A stretch of DNA of 64,000 nucleotides from Chrysogorgia sp. JL179-B06 (GCA_035772405.1 JAYKKM010000136.1:100001-164000), one strand, 5' to 3'. Positions 45,568 through 52,962 are shown, counted from the first letter of the stretch. Notes: generated by a model not told the origin, from the letters alone. Translations and numbers: made by a program.

Positions 45568-46848
45568 ATGACTGAAGTAGAACTCGACGAGCTTGAAACG
45601 CAAGATCGTAACAAGTATCTAGAATATAATGTTATGGATGACACCGCCTTGGACAACGAGTATGACACACTCACCAATGAGAGATTGAATCTTCTACGCA
45701 ATGATGACTCCAATAGGCTAGAAGTTGTGAAGACTAGGATAGAGTATATTGATCGTTTACGTGATGAAAGAAAAGCAGAGAAACCTTTTATAGATAGTGA
45801 TGGTGGTAAGACAGTAACAATAACTAGAAAGGGTCAAAGGAGTGTATCAGTCCCTGAGACTCGGTTTGTATACACGACTAACCTACCTATAAACGACATA
45901 ACACTAGCTATTGAAAACTTTATTAGTAAAGAGTTTGGTAAGGATGGTTTTAAACTCAACTCACATACCAACAGGGTGATCGAGTTACGATTAAATGTTA
46001 ACAAGACTAAGAAAAACAATATAACTTATAAACTAATAACGAGTGAAAACGCGCGAGGCGCACCACAAATAGTACTAAAACGTGACGTTACCGGTGTTCT
46101 ACAATATAACGACGCTAAAGTATCACAAGAGGCAGTCATACAATTTAGAAAATTGATAGGTGACATCGTAAGTGAGCAAGACGATAGAGACACGACCGCC
46201 AAAGGCATGCCAATGACAGGCACAAAAGTGATCTACGAAAACATACCTGGGTTAACAGACAAAGAGAATAGCGAGCTACGAGGTGTCCTAAACCCAAGTG
46301 ATACAATTGATCCAGACACTAGACCACAATATCTAAGAAAACAAGCCGATTATTTTCAGGACACTACTAACGAGACTAGAAACCTTCTTAACAGAGTAGA
46401 AGTCGATTCCACAGAGGAGTTCGAGTTGATCGAACGATTGGTAGGTCTCAAGACAGCTAGGGACAGAACCTTAGAGCAATTGAAACGTGAGACTGTTAGG
46501 GAGCGACAAGAAGAGGACATCACTCGGTTACAAAAAATAAAGGAGTGGTTTAAGGAAAATTGGTTGGGTGCCTCGGCTTTAGGAATAACCATAGCCTCTT
46601 TTATCACCACAATTATAATATCCGCTAGAAGCGTAGTCTTCAAAGGTGGTCAAGCACTTGGAAAACTAGGAAAAGCTATAGCTAATCTAGCCACAAAGGC
46701 TGGCCCTCTACTGGCTGGACTGCTAAACGTGGTGGCAACTGCGCTAAAGTGGAGAGCTGCAGGCATATCTTGGTTAGCGTCTAATTTATGGATCCTAGCG
46801 ATAGCACTAGCTTGGTTCGTCTACGATCAGTACAAACAGAGGAAATAA
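45568..46848 (+). CDS. Conserved-looking Polinton membrane protein
   Basis: 426 codons. An acidic, coiled N-terminal region (about 1-70) and a central alpha/beta region lead to a coiled coil (ERQEEDITRLQKIKEWFKEN). Several hydrophobic segments follow: LGASALGITIASFITTIII, a Gly/Lys-rich loop, then LLAGLLNVVATALK and LWILAIALAWFVYDQYK. This C-terminal layout seems familiar from other animal Polintons, but no function is known to me. A virion membrane or internal protein is likely. It lies between integrase and major capsid in one tightly packed block. Confidence 0.65.
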   Translation: MTEVELDELETQDRNKYLEYNVMDDTALDNEYDTLTNERLNLLRNDDSNRLEVVKTRIEYIDRLRDERKAEKPFIDSDGGKTVTITRKGQRSVSVPETRFVYTTNLPINDITLAIENFISKEFGKDGFKLNSHTNRVIELRLNVNKTKKNNITYKLITSENARGAPQIVLKRDVTGVLQYNDAKVSQEAVIQFRKLIGDIVSEQDDRDTTAKGMPMTGTKVIYENIPGLTDKENSELRGVLNPSDTIDPDTRPQYLRKQADYFQDTTNETRNLLNRVEVDSTEEFELIERLVGLKTARDRTLEQLKRETVRERQEEDITRLQKIKEWFKENWLGASALGITIASFITTIIISARSVVFKGGQALGKLGKAIANLATKAGPLLAGLLNVVATALKWRAAGISWLASNLWILAIALAWFVYDQYKQRK

Positions 46849-46870
46849 AACACGTGTTATAATATATAGT
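46847..46870 (+). promoter_or_regulatory. ATG-proximal promoter motif
   Basis: AAAACACGTG followed by TTATAATATATAGT ends at the ATG at 46871. This full form of the motif marks the intended start of the major capsid transcript. Confidence 0.6.
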
Positions 46871-46957
46871 ATGAACACTAGTGAGAAAGAGTTGCTTCCT
46901 GGATATAGACGTCGTGAAATATCTGCTATCAAGGCACAAGGACCCGTCACGTTGTGA
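46871..46957 (+). pseudogene. Major capsid N-terminal segment, out of frame with the rest
   Basis: 28 codons starting at the promoter-supported ATG and ending in TGA at 46955. The main capsid frame opens at 46954 in a different frame without its own ATG, so a frame break of one or two bases lies near 46950, next to a small GTCAC/GTGAC inverted repeat. This may be a real mutation, a sequencing error or a recoding site. Confidence 0.55.
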
Positions 46958-48108
46958 CACTGAACCCTAACAAAGCCAATCCAGAGGAAGAGTTGTACAT
47001 TGATATCCCAAGGACAAAGGGTAACACCTGCTTGGTACCCTCCAGTTTCCATCTCCTATTCGACTTCAAAAGTGCGAACGCGAAATCATGGTTTCTTAAT
47101 AACCTCTCGAGACTACTCTCTGAAAAACTGGTTATAAAATTAGCAGGTGAGACTGTGTACGACAACTGTGGCGAGAGTGTTATCGGTACGTACAGAGATT
47201 TATGGAGACCTAAAACAGAGCGAACGGCTATGATCGAATACGGTCTAGCAAACGAGAACCTTCGAAAGTTAATCTCGAAGGATGACAGCGGCGCGGCCAG
47301 TGGAAACGTGCAAAAAGTTAGCGATGGTCTGATGTTCTCTATTCATGGCACCAAACAAAAGATTCAACTTGACAAGATTCTAGAAGATCATGGTTTATAC
47401 GCACCGTATAATATGAACAATAACCTCAGGTACATAATCACACTCCCCAAAGCAACCGATATTATGGTGGCTCAATCCGGATCAGCTGTAGCTGGATACA
47501 CGTTGGAGAACCTTGAGTTGGAGTACGAAACTATCGAGAGTCAAGAGATCGCTGATGAAGTATCATCTCTATACGCATCCGGTAGATCTCTATCATACGA
47601 GCACGTCACACTAATGAAGACTGTGGAGTGGGATAAAGGAATCACACTCGTGAACGAAAATATTAACCTACCAAGAAAGTCAATGAAAGCTATCGTTCTA
47701 CTCTTCACAAATAAGACAAGAACTGACAGTGAGGAGTTCGTCTACCCAAACATAGAGTCAGTCAAACTTACTATTGAAGGCGTGCCAAACATGGTATACA
47801 GTCAAGGAATACCAAAACCAAGACTATGGGTAGAAGCGAAACGACTATTTGGACGAAAACTAGACTGTGACCAGCATATGACTGTCCAAAAGTTTTACAA
47901 AGACGGTTTCGCTTTGGTTGTTGACCTTAGGTCTATCGAAGATAACGAGAAAGTCGCCACTGGAAAAAAGATCGTGAACACTCAGTCAGGAATACTGATG
48001 GAAATCATTAAAAAAGTCACAACAGCGAACGTCATGTGTAGAATATTCATACTCTCCGACGGACTCGTAAACCTTATCAACAACGATCTACAATCAATCC
48101 AATACTAA
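46954..48108 (+). CDS. PY: Major capsid protein (double jelly roll)
   Basis: 384 codons from a non-ATG GTG; the first in-frame ATG is far downstream, past conserved sequence. Recognisable blocks of the Polinton major capsid family are YTLENLELEYETI, SYEHVTLMKT, NLPRKSMKAIVLLF, EEFVYPNIESVKLTIEG, VYSQGIPKPR, VQKFYKDGFALVVDLRS and the C-terminal RIFILSDG...LQSIQY. It forms the icosahedral shell. The family is recognised with confidence. Everything after 46954 is open, so only the extreme N-terminus is affected by the frame break described at 46871-46957. Confidence 0.85.
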   Translation: MTLNPNKANPEEELYIDIPRTKGNTCLVPSSFHLLFDFKSANAKSWFLNNLSRLLSEKLVIKLAGETVYDNCGESVIGTYRDLWRPKTERTAMIEYGLANENLRKLISKDDSGAASGNVQKVSDGLMFSIHGTKQKIQLDKILEDHGLYAPYNMNNNLRYIITLPKATDIMVAQSGSAVAGYTLENLELEYETIESQEIADEVSSLYASGRSLSYEHVTLMKTVEWDKGITLVNENINLPRKSMKAIVLLFTNKTRTDSEEFVYPNIESVKLTIEGVPNMVYSQGIPKPRLWVEAKRLFGRKLDCDQHMTVQKFYKDGFALVVDLRSIEDNEKVATGKKIVNTQSGILMEIIKKVTTANVMCRIFILSDGLVNLINNDLQSIQY

Positions 48109-48125
48109 AACATATAGTATTCTAT
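48107..48125 (+). promoter_or_regulatory. ATG-proximal promoter motif
   Basis: AAAACATATAGTATTCTAT fills the gap between the capsid stop and the ATPase ATG. Confidence 0.6.
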
Positions 48126-48764
48126 ATGAAAACACCTTTTAACATGCTAATTGTTGGTATGACAGCCTGTGGTAAAACACACTACCTACTGGATATGATA
48201 GAGAAAGAATACGCGAACCACTTCGAGTACATCATTCTTATATGCCCGACGCTCGAATGGAATAAGACGTACATAGAGTGGAAATATTTGAGAGACCCAA
48301 ACTTTATCGCTATTCAGTGTGAGCAAGACAAGGTCGACGTAGTCCTCAAATACGTGACTGATATTTATAAAGGCACCAATTCACTAATAATACTAGACGA
48401 TTGCGCTGGTGGGCAGGACGTCAAAAACAGAACAAGCGAACTAGTTAAACTAGCCTTTAGTGCTAGACACTACAACCTATCCACGGTAGTCATAACACAA
48501 CAACTAACCTCAATTAGTAAACCATATCGTGAGAACATCTCAAAGTTAGTAACATTCTACAACCCTAACAGAAACGATATGAAAATTATCGTAGACGATT
48601 ATCTCAACGGAGTCGATAAAGTGGAAATTCAGAAAATAATAAAACAGTTGAAAGACAACGAGTACGCAAGATTGGAGATACTTCTAAGGCATCCATACTC
48701 ATACGAAATAGTTATTCCGCAAAAACAAAACACGTCGTATAGTATAGGACATGCCAAAACGTAA
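48126..48764 (+). CDS. ATP: DNA packaging ATPase (FtsK/HerA superfamily)
   Basis: 212 codons, typical for Polinton and virophage ATPases. Walker A is GMTACGKTH at residues 11-19 and Walker B is LIILDDC near residues 88-94. ARHYNLSTVVITQQL follows, with a sensor-type Gln. It pumps the element genome into preformed capsids. It overlaps the next gene by 14 nt, and the promoter of the next gene lies within its 3' end. Confidence 0.9.
   Translation: MKTPFNMLIVGMTACGKTHYLLDMIEKEYANHFEYIILICPTLEWNKTYIEWKYLRDPNFIAIQCEQDKVDVVLKYVTDIYKGTNSLIILDDCAGGQDVKNRTSELVKLAFSARHYNLSTVVITQQLTSISKPYRENISKLVTFYNPNRNDMKIIVDDYLNGVDKVEIQKIIKQLKDNEYARLEILLRHPYSYEIVIPQKQNTSYSIGHAKT
48727..48750 (+). promoter_or_regulatory. 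ATG-proximal promoter motif inside the ATPase 3' end
   Basis: AAAACACGTCG then TATAGTATAGGAC directly precedes the ATG at 48751. It is embedded in coding sequence, which argues that it is maintained by selection. Confidence 0.6.
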
Positions 48765-49302
48765 GACAAAAAATCTTGAGACAATTGACGAACTCATCGA
48801 AGACATACGAGAAGCAGAACAGGAAGTGATTGACGAACCACAAATCGACACGTCACAAGTTGACGACACCCCGCAAACTAATGTAGACAAGAAACGAGAC
48901 GAACTAAGAAGACTCTCAGAGGACGGTGAGATAGACAAATCCATCGCTTATCTCAAAAAGGCCTCAGATAAAGTTATCAACAAGATCTACGAAGAATGGG
49001 AGGTAAAAAGAATGGAGAAAGCGAACGTGTTTCTCTGTGACCTTTTAATAAGCAAGTTCGCCCACGCGTTAGGAGGGTTCAACGCTATTGAATCACCTGA
49101 AAATCTAGAAAAAGAGTTGATTACTGACCAGCTACTTAAAAGAGACGTAGAGAAGTTTGTATCATACGTATCCCCCTACCTCCCTTGTTTAGGGTTGTTA
49201 TCTGGTGGACTAACAACTAGTAAACACGTATTCAGTCATATGTCTAGAGGGGAAATCCCCGAGGGGGAACCCCCAAACGAAGAAGTAGACAGTGCTACCT
49301 AA
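48751..49302 (+). CDS. Conserved-looking Polinton accessory protein
   Basis: 183 codons. An acidic, charged N-terminal third (IDELIEDIREAEQEVIDEP) leads to a helical core, EKANVFLCDLLISKFAHALGGFNAIESPENLEKEL, then a hydrophobic segment (YVSPYLPCLGLLSGGLTT). This core looks like a recurrent protein in animal Polintons, next to the ATPase, but its role is unknown to me. The last codons overlap the palindromes GGGGAAATCCCC and GGGGGAACCCCC, so the end of the gene may double as regulatory DNA for the next one. Confidence 0.65.
   Translation: MPKRKTKNLETIDELIEDIREAEQEVIDEPQIDTSQVDDTPQTNVDKKRDELRRLSEDGEIDKSIAYLKKASDKVINKIYEEWEVKRMEKANVFLCDLLISKFAHALGGFNAIESPENLEKELITDQLLKRDVEKFVSYVSPYLPCLGLLSGGLTTSKHVFSHMSRGEIPEGEPPNEEVDSAT
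49249..49274. promoter_or_regulatory. Two kB-like palindromes in the 3' end of the accessory gene
   Basis: GGGGAAATCCCC (49249-49260) fits the NF-kB consensus GGGRNNYYCC; GGGGGAACCCCC (49263-49274) is a related palindrome. Confidence 0.45.
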
Positions 49303-49569
49303 TTACAATACGAGCGGAAGCGGGCTGAAGACGAGATATCGTATATCCAACACAACACGGACGCGATAGCATGTAAGCGTTCACATTCGTCGAATATCCT
49401 AAAGACATCAAACGATCTCAGCCTAGAAAATCGAACGAAGAGTTTACACAAACCAGCAGCATTTCGTATCAGACACACAAGCTCCATCACTAATTTATTT
49501 CGTCTGCGAATCGCTAATGAATAACTAATGTATTCATTAAAGTTAGCAAATCGTTGCACGTACAAAACA

Positions 49570-49591
49570 GGATTTCCCCAGGGACTTTCCC
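49570..49591 (+). promoter_or_regulatory. Paired NF-kB-type sites, distal cluster
   Basis: GGATTTCCCC at 49570-49579 and GGGACTTTCCC at 49581-49591. GGGACTTTCC is the classical kB sequence. Confidence 0.65.
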
Positions 49592-49757
49592 TAGTAAGTC
49601 CCCACATGTAGGACGTGTGTCCGGCACAAGATCAACTAACACTCCTTTCAAACAACTCACAGTGTTGTAGTAGTTCGAAACACCTAGACCCCTCTGAGCC
49701 AACACTAACTAATTTTACGCCTGTCCAGTTTTGCTTTCTCGACACACTGAACAAAAC

Positions 49758-49826
49758 GGGATTTCCCCAGGGACTTTCCCTGACTCTTCTTGGGACTCTC
49801 CCTGCAGGGAAATCGCCTACTATAAA
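49758..49826 (+). promoter_or_regulatory. Proximal NF-kB-type cluster and TATA box
   Basis: GGGATTTCCCC (49758), GGGACTTTCCC (49770), GGGACTCTCCC (49792), GGGAAATCGCC (49807), then TATAAA (49821). The ATG at 49863 is 37 nt past the TATA box, with a TGACTCAGC AP-1/Maf-type site at 49842. This is a host RNA polymerase II promoter layout, unlike the other genes here. Confidence 0.7.
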
Positions 49827-49862
49827 ACTAACTCAATGCTTTGACTCAGCATAATCGTTAAG

Positions 49863-50363
49863 ATGGCTGAAAGTGAGACTGGTTTGTCTGATTTGGTGGA
49901 TGACTTAGACTTGGAATGTACATTCGACACTGGTTATGAGAGAGACGTAGATGCGGAGATCATAGACGGTTTCTACCATCAAAGTGTGACCTTTATGAAC
50001 GAGAGAACTCGAATATTCGCAGACTATTGGATGAAGCTATATTCAAATTGCTGTCTACAGCGAGACCACGCCGTGGAACTACTTAACGACAGTAAACCTG
50101 ACGAAGCTAAAGCAGTTCTCAACGATTGGCCTGACACATGTGGGTCGCCGAGTGTCCCACAACTATTATGCGAAACACCCGTGGAACCAAAACGAAAGAA
50201 GCGTTCTGCGGCTTCTATTGAGTGTGACGCTGTTTCACTTATCCACGAGATGAGAGAGAGTTACGTCAGAGGAGAGAGAGTGCAGTTTGACGTCCCAAAT
50301 GTATTTCCAGAGGGTGAAGTCTCTTTAGCTGATTACGAAGGTCACATGCATCAAGCAATGTGA
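49863..50363 (+). CDS. Unknown accessory protein under a host-style promoter
   Basis: 166 codons, ATG in good context (AAGATGG). The acidic N-terminus (LVDDLDLE) leads to a helical middle (FADYWMKLYSNCCLQRDHAVELL) and a likely nuclear signal PKRKKR near residue 108. No known domain and no LxCxE motif. It lacks the TATAGTAT-type motif and instead follows the NF-kB/TATA promoter, so it is a candidate early or regulatory gene. A second frame (open from about 50333) continues with coding-like sequence, so the two may be parts of one broken or recoded gene. Function unknown. Confidence 0.5.
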   Translation: MAESETGLSDLVDDLDLECTFDTGYERDVDAEIIDGFYHQSVTFMNERTRIFADYWMKLYSNCCLQRDHAVELLNDSKPDEAKAVLNDWPDTCGSPSVPQLLCETPVEPKRKKRSAASIECDAVSLIHEMRESYVRGERVQFDVPNVFPEGEVSLADYEGHMHQAM

Positions 50364-50409
50364 GCACTCTTTTAAGACGATTGATAACTACGTTATTCAA
50401 AACGCATTT

Positions 50410-50715
50410 GTGTATGGAATGTGGCTAAGTCGTGCGTTTGATAAGTTTCAAGAGGAAAAGAATAGGAAGCAAGTCTCTGGCATGTTCGATGATTGGGTTA
50501 ATTTACGATGTGAAGTCAGACAGACGCGAGCGCGGCAACTTAGAAAGTTTTACAAGCTTTTCTCTACTCATAAGAAGGTGTTGAGGTGTAAGTTACCATT
50601 TATATGGTTTGTAAAGAACGGCAACGCTGTTGTGAGTTATTTTAACAGTCACAAAGAGGTGGCACTACCTTGGACACACGAAGTAGATTGCGATTGTGAA
50701 GTTTGTAAAATATAA
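50410..50715 (+). CDS. Unknown basic protein, possible continuation of the preceding gene
   Basis: 101 codons from the first ATG; the frame is open back to about 50333, so it overlaps the end of the 166-codon frame in the +1 frame. The product is basic and helical (RQTRARQLRKFYKLF, HKKVLRCKLPFIWFVKNGN) and ends in a Cys cluster (DCDCEVCKI). No motif of the element promoter precedes the ATG. It could be a second gene on the same mRNA, the C-terminal half of one protein after a frameshift, or a spliced exon. No family recognised. Confidence 0.45.
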   Translation: MYGMWLSRAFDKFQEEKNRKQVSGMFDDWVNLRCEVRQTRARQLRKFYKLFSTHKKVLRCKLPFIWFVKNGNAVVSYFNSHKEVALPWTHEVDCDCEVCKI

Positions 50716-50774
50716 CGAGCGCTAAATGTAACGCCACGACATCACGTTTTCACATACCTCGGTACTCATCTAGG
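50716..50774. other. Short spacer before the minisatellite
   Basis: Nothing recognised here. Confidence 0.4.
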
Positions 50775-51142
50775 ATTGTGCAATAAACGAAACAGCTGTG
50801 TCACTACGTCATATATCTCTCATGTAATGTGTTATCTAATATTGTGCAATAAACGACACAGCTGTGTCACTACGTCATATATCTCTCATGTAATGTGTTA
50901 TCTAATATTGCGCAAGAAACGACACAGCTGTGTCACTACGTCATATATCTCTCACGTAATGTGTTATCTAATATTGCGCAAGAAACGACACAGCTGTGTC
51001 ACTACGTCATATATCTCTCACGTAATGTGTTATCTAATATTGCGCAAGAAACGACACAGCTGTGTCACTACGTCATATATCTCTCATGTAACGTGTTATC
51101 TAATATTATGTCATAAACGACACAGCTGTGTCGGTCACTACA
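50775..51142. repeat. 66-bp minisatellite, about 5.5 units
   Basis: Units begin ATTGTGCAATAAACG or ATTGCGCAAGAAACG at 50775, 50841, 50907, 50973, 51039 and 51105 (partial). Each contains the palindrome ACACAGCTGTGT and a TACGTCA site; several contain AATAAA. The period is divisible by three, so it creates long open frames that are not genes. It may be an origin, an enhancer or a 3'-end region. Confidence 0.9.
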
Positions 51143-51220
51143 TGTTCCAAGTGATGTAACAATATTTTAGACTCACGAAGCTATGTGAACTAACTATCTG
51201 TACCAATAACATATAATTTT

Positions 51221-51226
51221 AATAAA
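51221..51226 (+). terminator. Possible polyadenylation signal AATAAA
   Basis: AATAAA in an AT-rich stretch downstream of the accessory genes and minisatellite. Confidence 0.4.
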
Positions 51227-51305
51227 ACACTTACAAAACCTCTGTCCCCGACTTATTAATTAACCACGGCGTCCAAAAAAAAAAAATCTGTCCTTGTATC
51301 GCCGT

Positions 51306-51381
51306 GTTCTACACTACTCTTCAGGTCTCCAGCGCTCACACACAGTAATGATCGCTGGATCCCTGAAGAGTAGCGTAGAAC
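51306..51381. other. Long hairpin, 29-bp arms
   Basis: 51306-51334 (GTTCTACACTACTCTTCAGG...) pairs with 51353-51381 (...CCTGAAGAGTAGCGTAGAAC) with about three mismatches and an 18-nt loop. The loop contains the ATG of the following small gene, so it may influence translation or be a processed RNA. Confidence 0.7.
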
Positions 51382-51584
51382 GTGTGGAATCAGTGGAGGA
51401 AAAGATAACGAGACTCAACAAAGAGTTGTTGTGGGTCTACCAGATTAGAGAGCTAAAACGACAACTATTCGCTAAGAGTAGTGTAGAACGTGAGGAACTA
51501 GACGAGAGGTTTAAACACACTGCATTGGGAAAAAGGATGACCAGTCGTAAAAGAGAGTTGCGGCTTCTCAGACGTCTCAAATAG
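51348..51584 (+). CDS. Small basic coiled-coil protein
   Basis: 78 codons from ATG 51348; an upstream in-frame start at 51294 lies within the hairpin arm and is less likely. The product is highly charged and helical, with heptads in SVEEKITRLNKELLWVYQIRELKRQL and a basic tail (RKRELRLLRRLK). A GAGTAG(T/C)GTAGAACGTG repeat in the DNA (51367 and 51476) creates repeated SSVER segments. It lies next to the right TIR. No family recognised, and it may not be expressed. Confidence 0.4.
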   Translation: MIAGSLKSSVERVESVEEKITRLNKELLWVYQIRELKRQLFAKSSVEREELDERFKHTALGKRMTSRKRELRLLRRLK

Positions 51585-51911
51585 CTCAAACCACGACAGC
51601 AAAGAACACGAGGGTACCAACACACTTCTCCAAATCGTGTAGATTCCAAATGGATCTGATTCCTGAAAAATCATATAGATTCCTAAAAATAGACGTCTCG
51701 ACCACGCCCTTTTTTAAGGCATCTCGGCCACGGCCTTTTTTAAGGCATCTCGGCCACGCCCTTCTTTAAGGCATCTCGGCCACGCCCTTTTTTAAGGCAT
51801 CTCGGCCACGCCCTTTTCAAGACGTCTCGACCATGCCCTTTTTAAGACATTTCGACCACGCCCCTTTTCGAGGAATTCTTGGAATTATTTCTTGAGATAA
51901 TTCTTGGAACT

Positions 51912-51952
51912 TGACCTTGACCTTGAGACTTGACCTTGAAACTTGACCTTGA
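51912..51952 (-). promoter_or_regulatory. Array of four TCAAGGTCA nuclear-receptor-type sites (inverted)
   Basis: TGACCTTGA at 51912, 51918, 51931 and 51944, mirroring the left array but with one unit fewer. Confidence 0.5.
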
Positions 51953-51953
51953 C

Positions 51954-52085
51954 AGTAGTAGTAAAAGGCCTATTCTAACTCACAACCAGTTAGATTCTGT
52001 TAGTGGGCGTGGTCAAAGTTTTGGCTACGCCCACTAACAGGGTCTAACTGCGGGGGTGAGTTAGAATCGGCCTTTTACTACTACT
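51954..52085. repeat. Self-complementary terminal hairpin, right end (132 bp)
   Basis: Exact reverse complement of 33369-33500. Begins AGTAGTAGTAAAAGG and ends CCTTTTACTACTACT. Confidence 0.88.
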
Positions 52086-52091
52086 CATATA
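52086..52091. other. Right Polinton target site duplication (CATATA)
   Basis: CATATA follows the right terminus and matches 33363-33368. The next base G completes an AG that may be a splice acceptor. Confidence 0.95.
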
Positions 52092-52092
52092 G

Positions 52093-52140
52093 ATTCTTCA
52101 AATAAGCTAAACAATGAGCCAAATCAAACATCTCGTGAAG
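52093..52140 (+). other. Candidate small exon (copy A) beside the Polinton
   Basis: 48 bp between CATATAG and GTAATTTTTC, identical in copy B at 62623-62670. Splice-like borders are the only support. Confidence 0.3.
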
Positions 52141-52758
52141 GTAATTTTTCCCAAGATGTAATGATTTCATATAATTCAGACATCAATGCTTACATACCAG
52201 TTCAGTCCATGTTCATTGAGAACTTGACAGATGTTAGAAAGCGTCTGCATATGCCACCTATTATTTTGCTTGTGGATGCGGCCTATAGGTGCATGCAGGT
52301 GTGCAACCAATCCATTTCGAAGGACAGCATTTTCGCCATGTAGGATGAAATTATAATTGAAAATAATGGAAAACTTTTGTCAAATTCATCCAACATGGCG
52401 GCAATGACGGAAGCTGCACACAACCAACTAAGCAACGCATGAATAAAAAATTGATCCCGATGGAACGCCAGTATAAATTTCGTGTACATCAGACAAGCAA
52501 CCATTGTAAGTCACTATGGCTTTGCGAAAAAAATATAGTCCTTGAATCATTCAGGCTCACCATCATGCTTTTGCTTAACGGTTGTTTGCTCCTACCCTGA
52601 AGCAATTGTTTGCCGATAACATTCATATGAACCATATCACTAATATTACTGAAGCAATTGTTTGCCGATAAAATTCATATGAACCATATCACTAATTCTC
52701 TGGACTCCCATAGAGCACATGTGACCATTCTGTAACCCTTACATAAATTCAATAACGT

Positions 52759-52962
52759 TTGCTTCGTATATTTTATATAGTAAAATGTCTAAAAAGAAAG
52801 CAGGCAAGCGTACAATCATGGACTTCCTCTGAAAAAAGACAGCTACGAATATACTTTGAAAAGTATATCAACGCCAGCAAAGCACCCAGAAAGAAGGAGT
52901 GTGAAAAATTTTTGGAGGACAAAGAACCATTTGTTCCCCAAAAGATCGTGGACCAACATTAA
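52759..52962 (+). pseudogene. Myb-like C-terminal exon, frameshifted (copy A)
   Basis: Same as the exon at 63289-63546 up to the LEDKE segment, where an extra C (GAACCATT versus GAACATT) changes the frame and ends the reading early. The Myb-like SSEKRQLRIYFEKYI portion remains. Copy A has therefore lost this domain as well as its 5' part. Confidence 0.6.

Larger units (their letters stand above)
49303..49862 (+). promoter_or_regulatory. 560-bp non-coding control region with NF-kB-type sites
   Basis: The longest gene-free stretch in the right half. It holds a direct repeat of about 27 bp at about 49565 and 49753, each with GGATTTCCCC next to GGGACTTTCCC, plus GGGACTCTCCC at 49792 and GGGAAATCGCC at 49807. 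A TATAAA box follows at 49821. Minus-strand open frames here are shadows of this repeat. Confidence 0.65.
33369..52085. mobile_element. Complete Maverick/Polinton (adintovirus-like) element, 18,717 bp
   Basis: Long terminal inverted repeats starting with AG, a 6-bp target duplication, and genes for protein-primed DNA polymerase B, retrovirus-like integrase, FtsK/HerA-type packaging ATPase, double-jelly-roll major capsid and single-jelly-roll minor capsid together define a Polinton. About 20 genes lie in two blocks, leftward then rightward, meeting at 43808. No adenovirus-type protease gene was found. Nearly all frames are open and the outer TIR regions match, so it is young, though the major capsid gene has a frame break. 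Confidence 0.97.
51692..52085. repeat. Polinton right terminal inverted repeat
   Basis: Inverted copy of 33369-33683, with more copies (about six or seven) of the unit around GGGCGTGGCCGAGATGCC. Outer 132 bp identical to the left end. Ends at ...CCTTTTACTACTACT followed by CATATA. Confidence 0.93.

Noticed and set aside
49299..49607. 102-codon minus-strand frame in the control region
   Set aside because: It overlaps the duplicated kB block and has no motif, promoter or relatives that I recognise.
50776..51159. 127-codon and 73-codon repetitive open frames
   Set aside because: The 66-bp minisatellite period is a multiple of three, which keeps frames open by chance.
52161..52343. 60-codon frame also found at 62691-62873
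   Set aside because: Shared by duplication only; no recognisable domain and no splice or promoter support.
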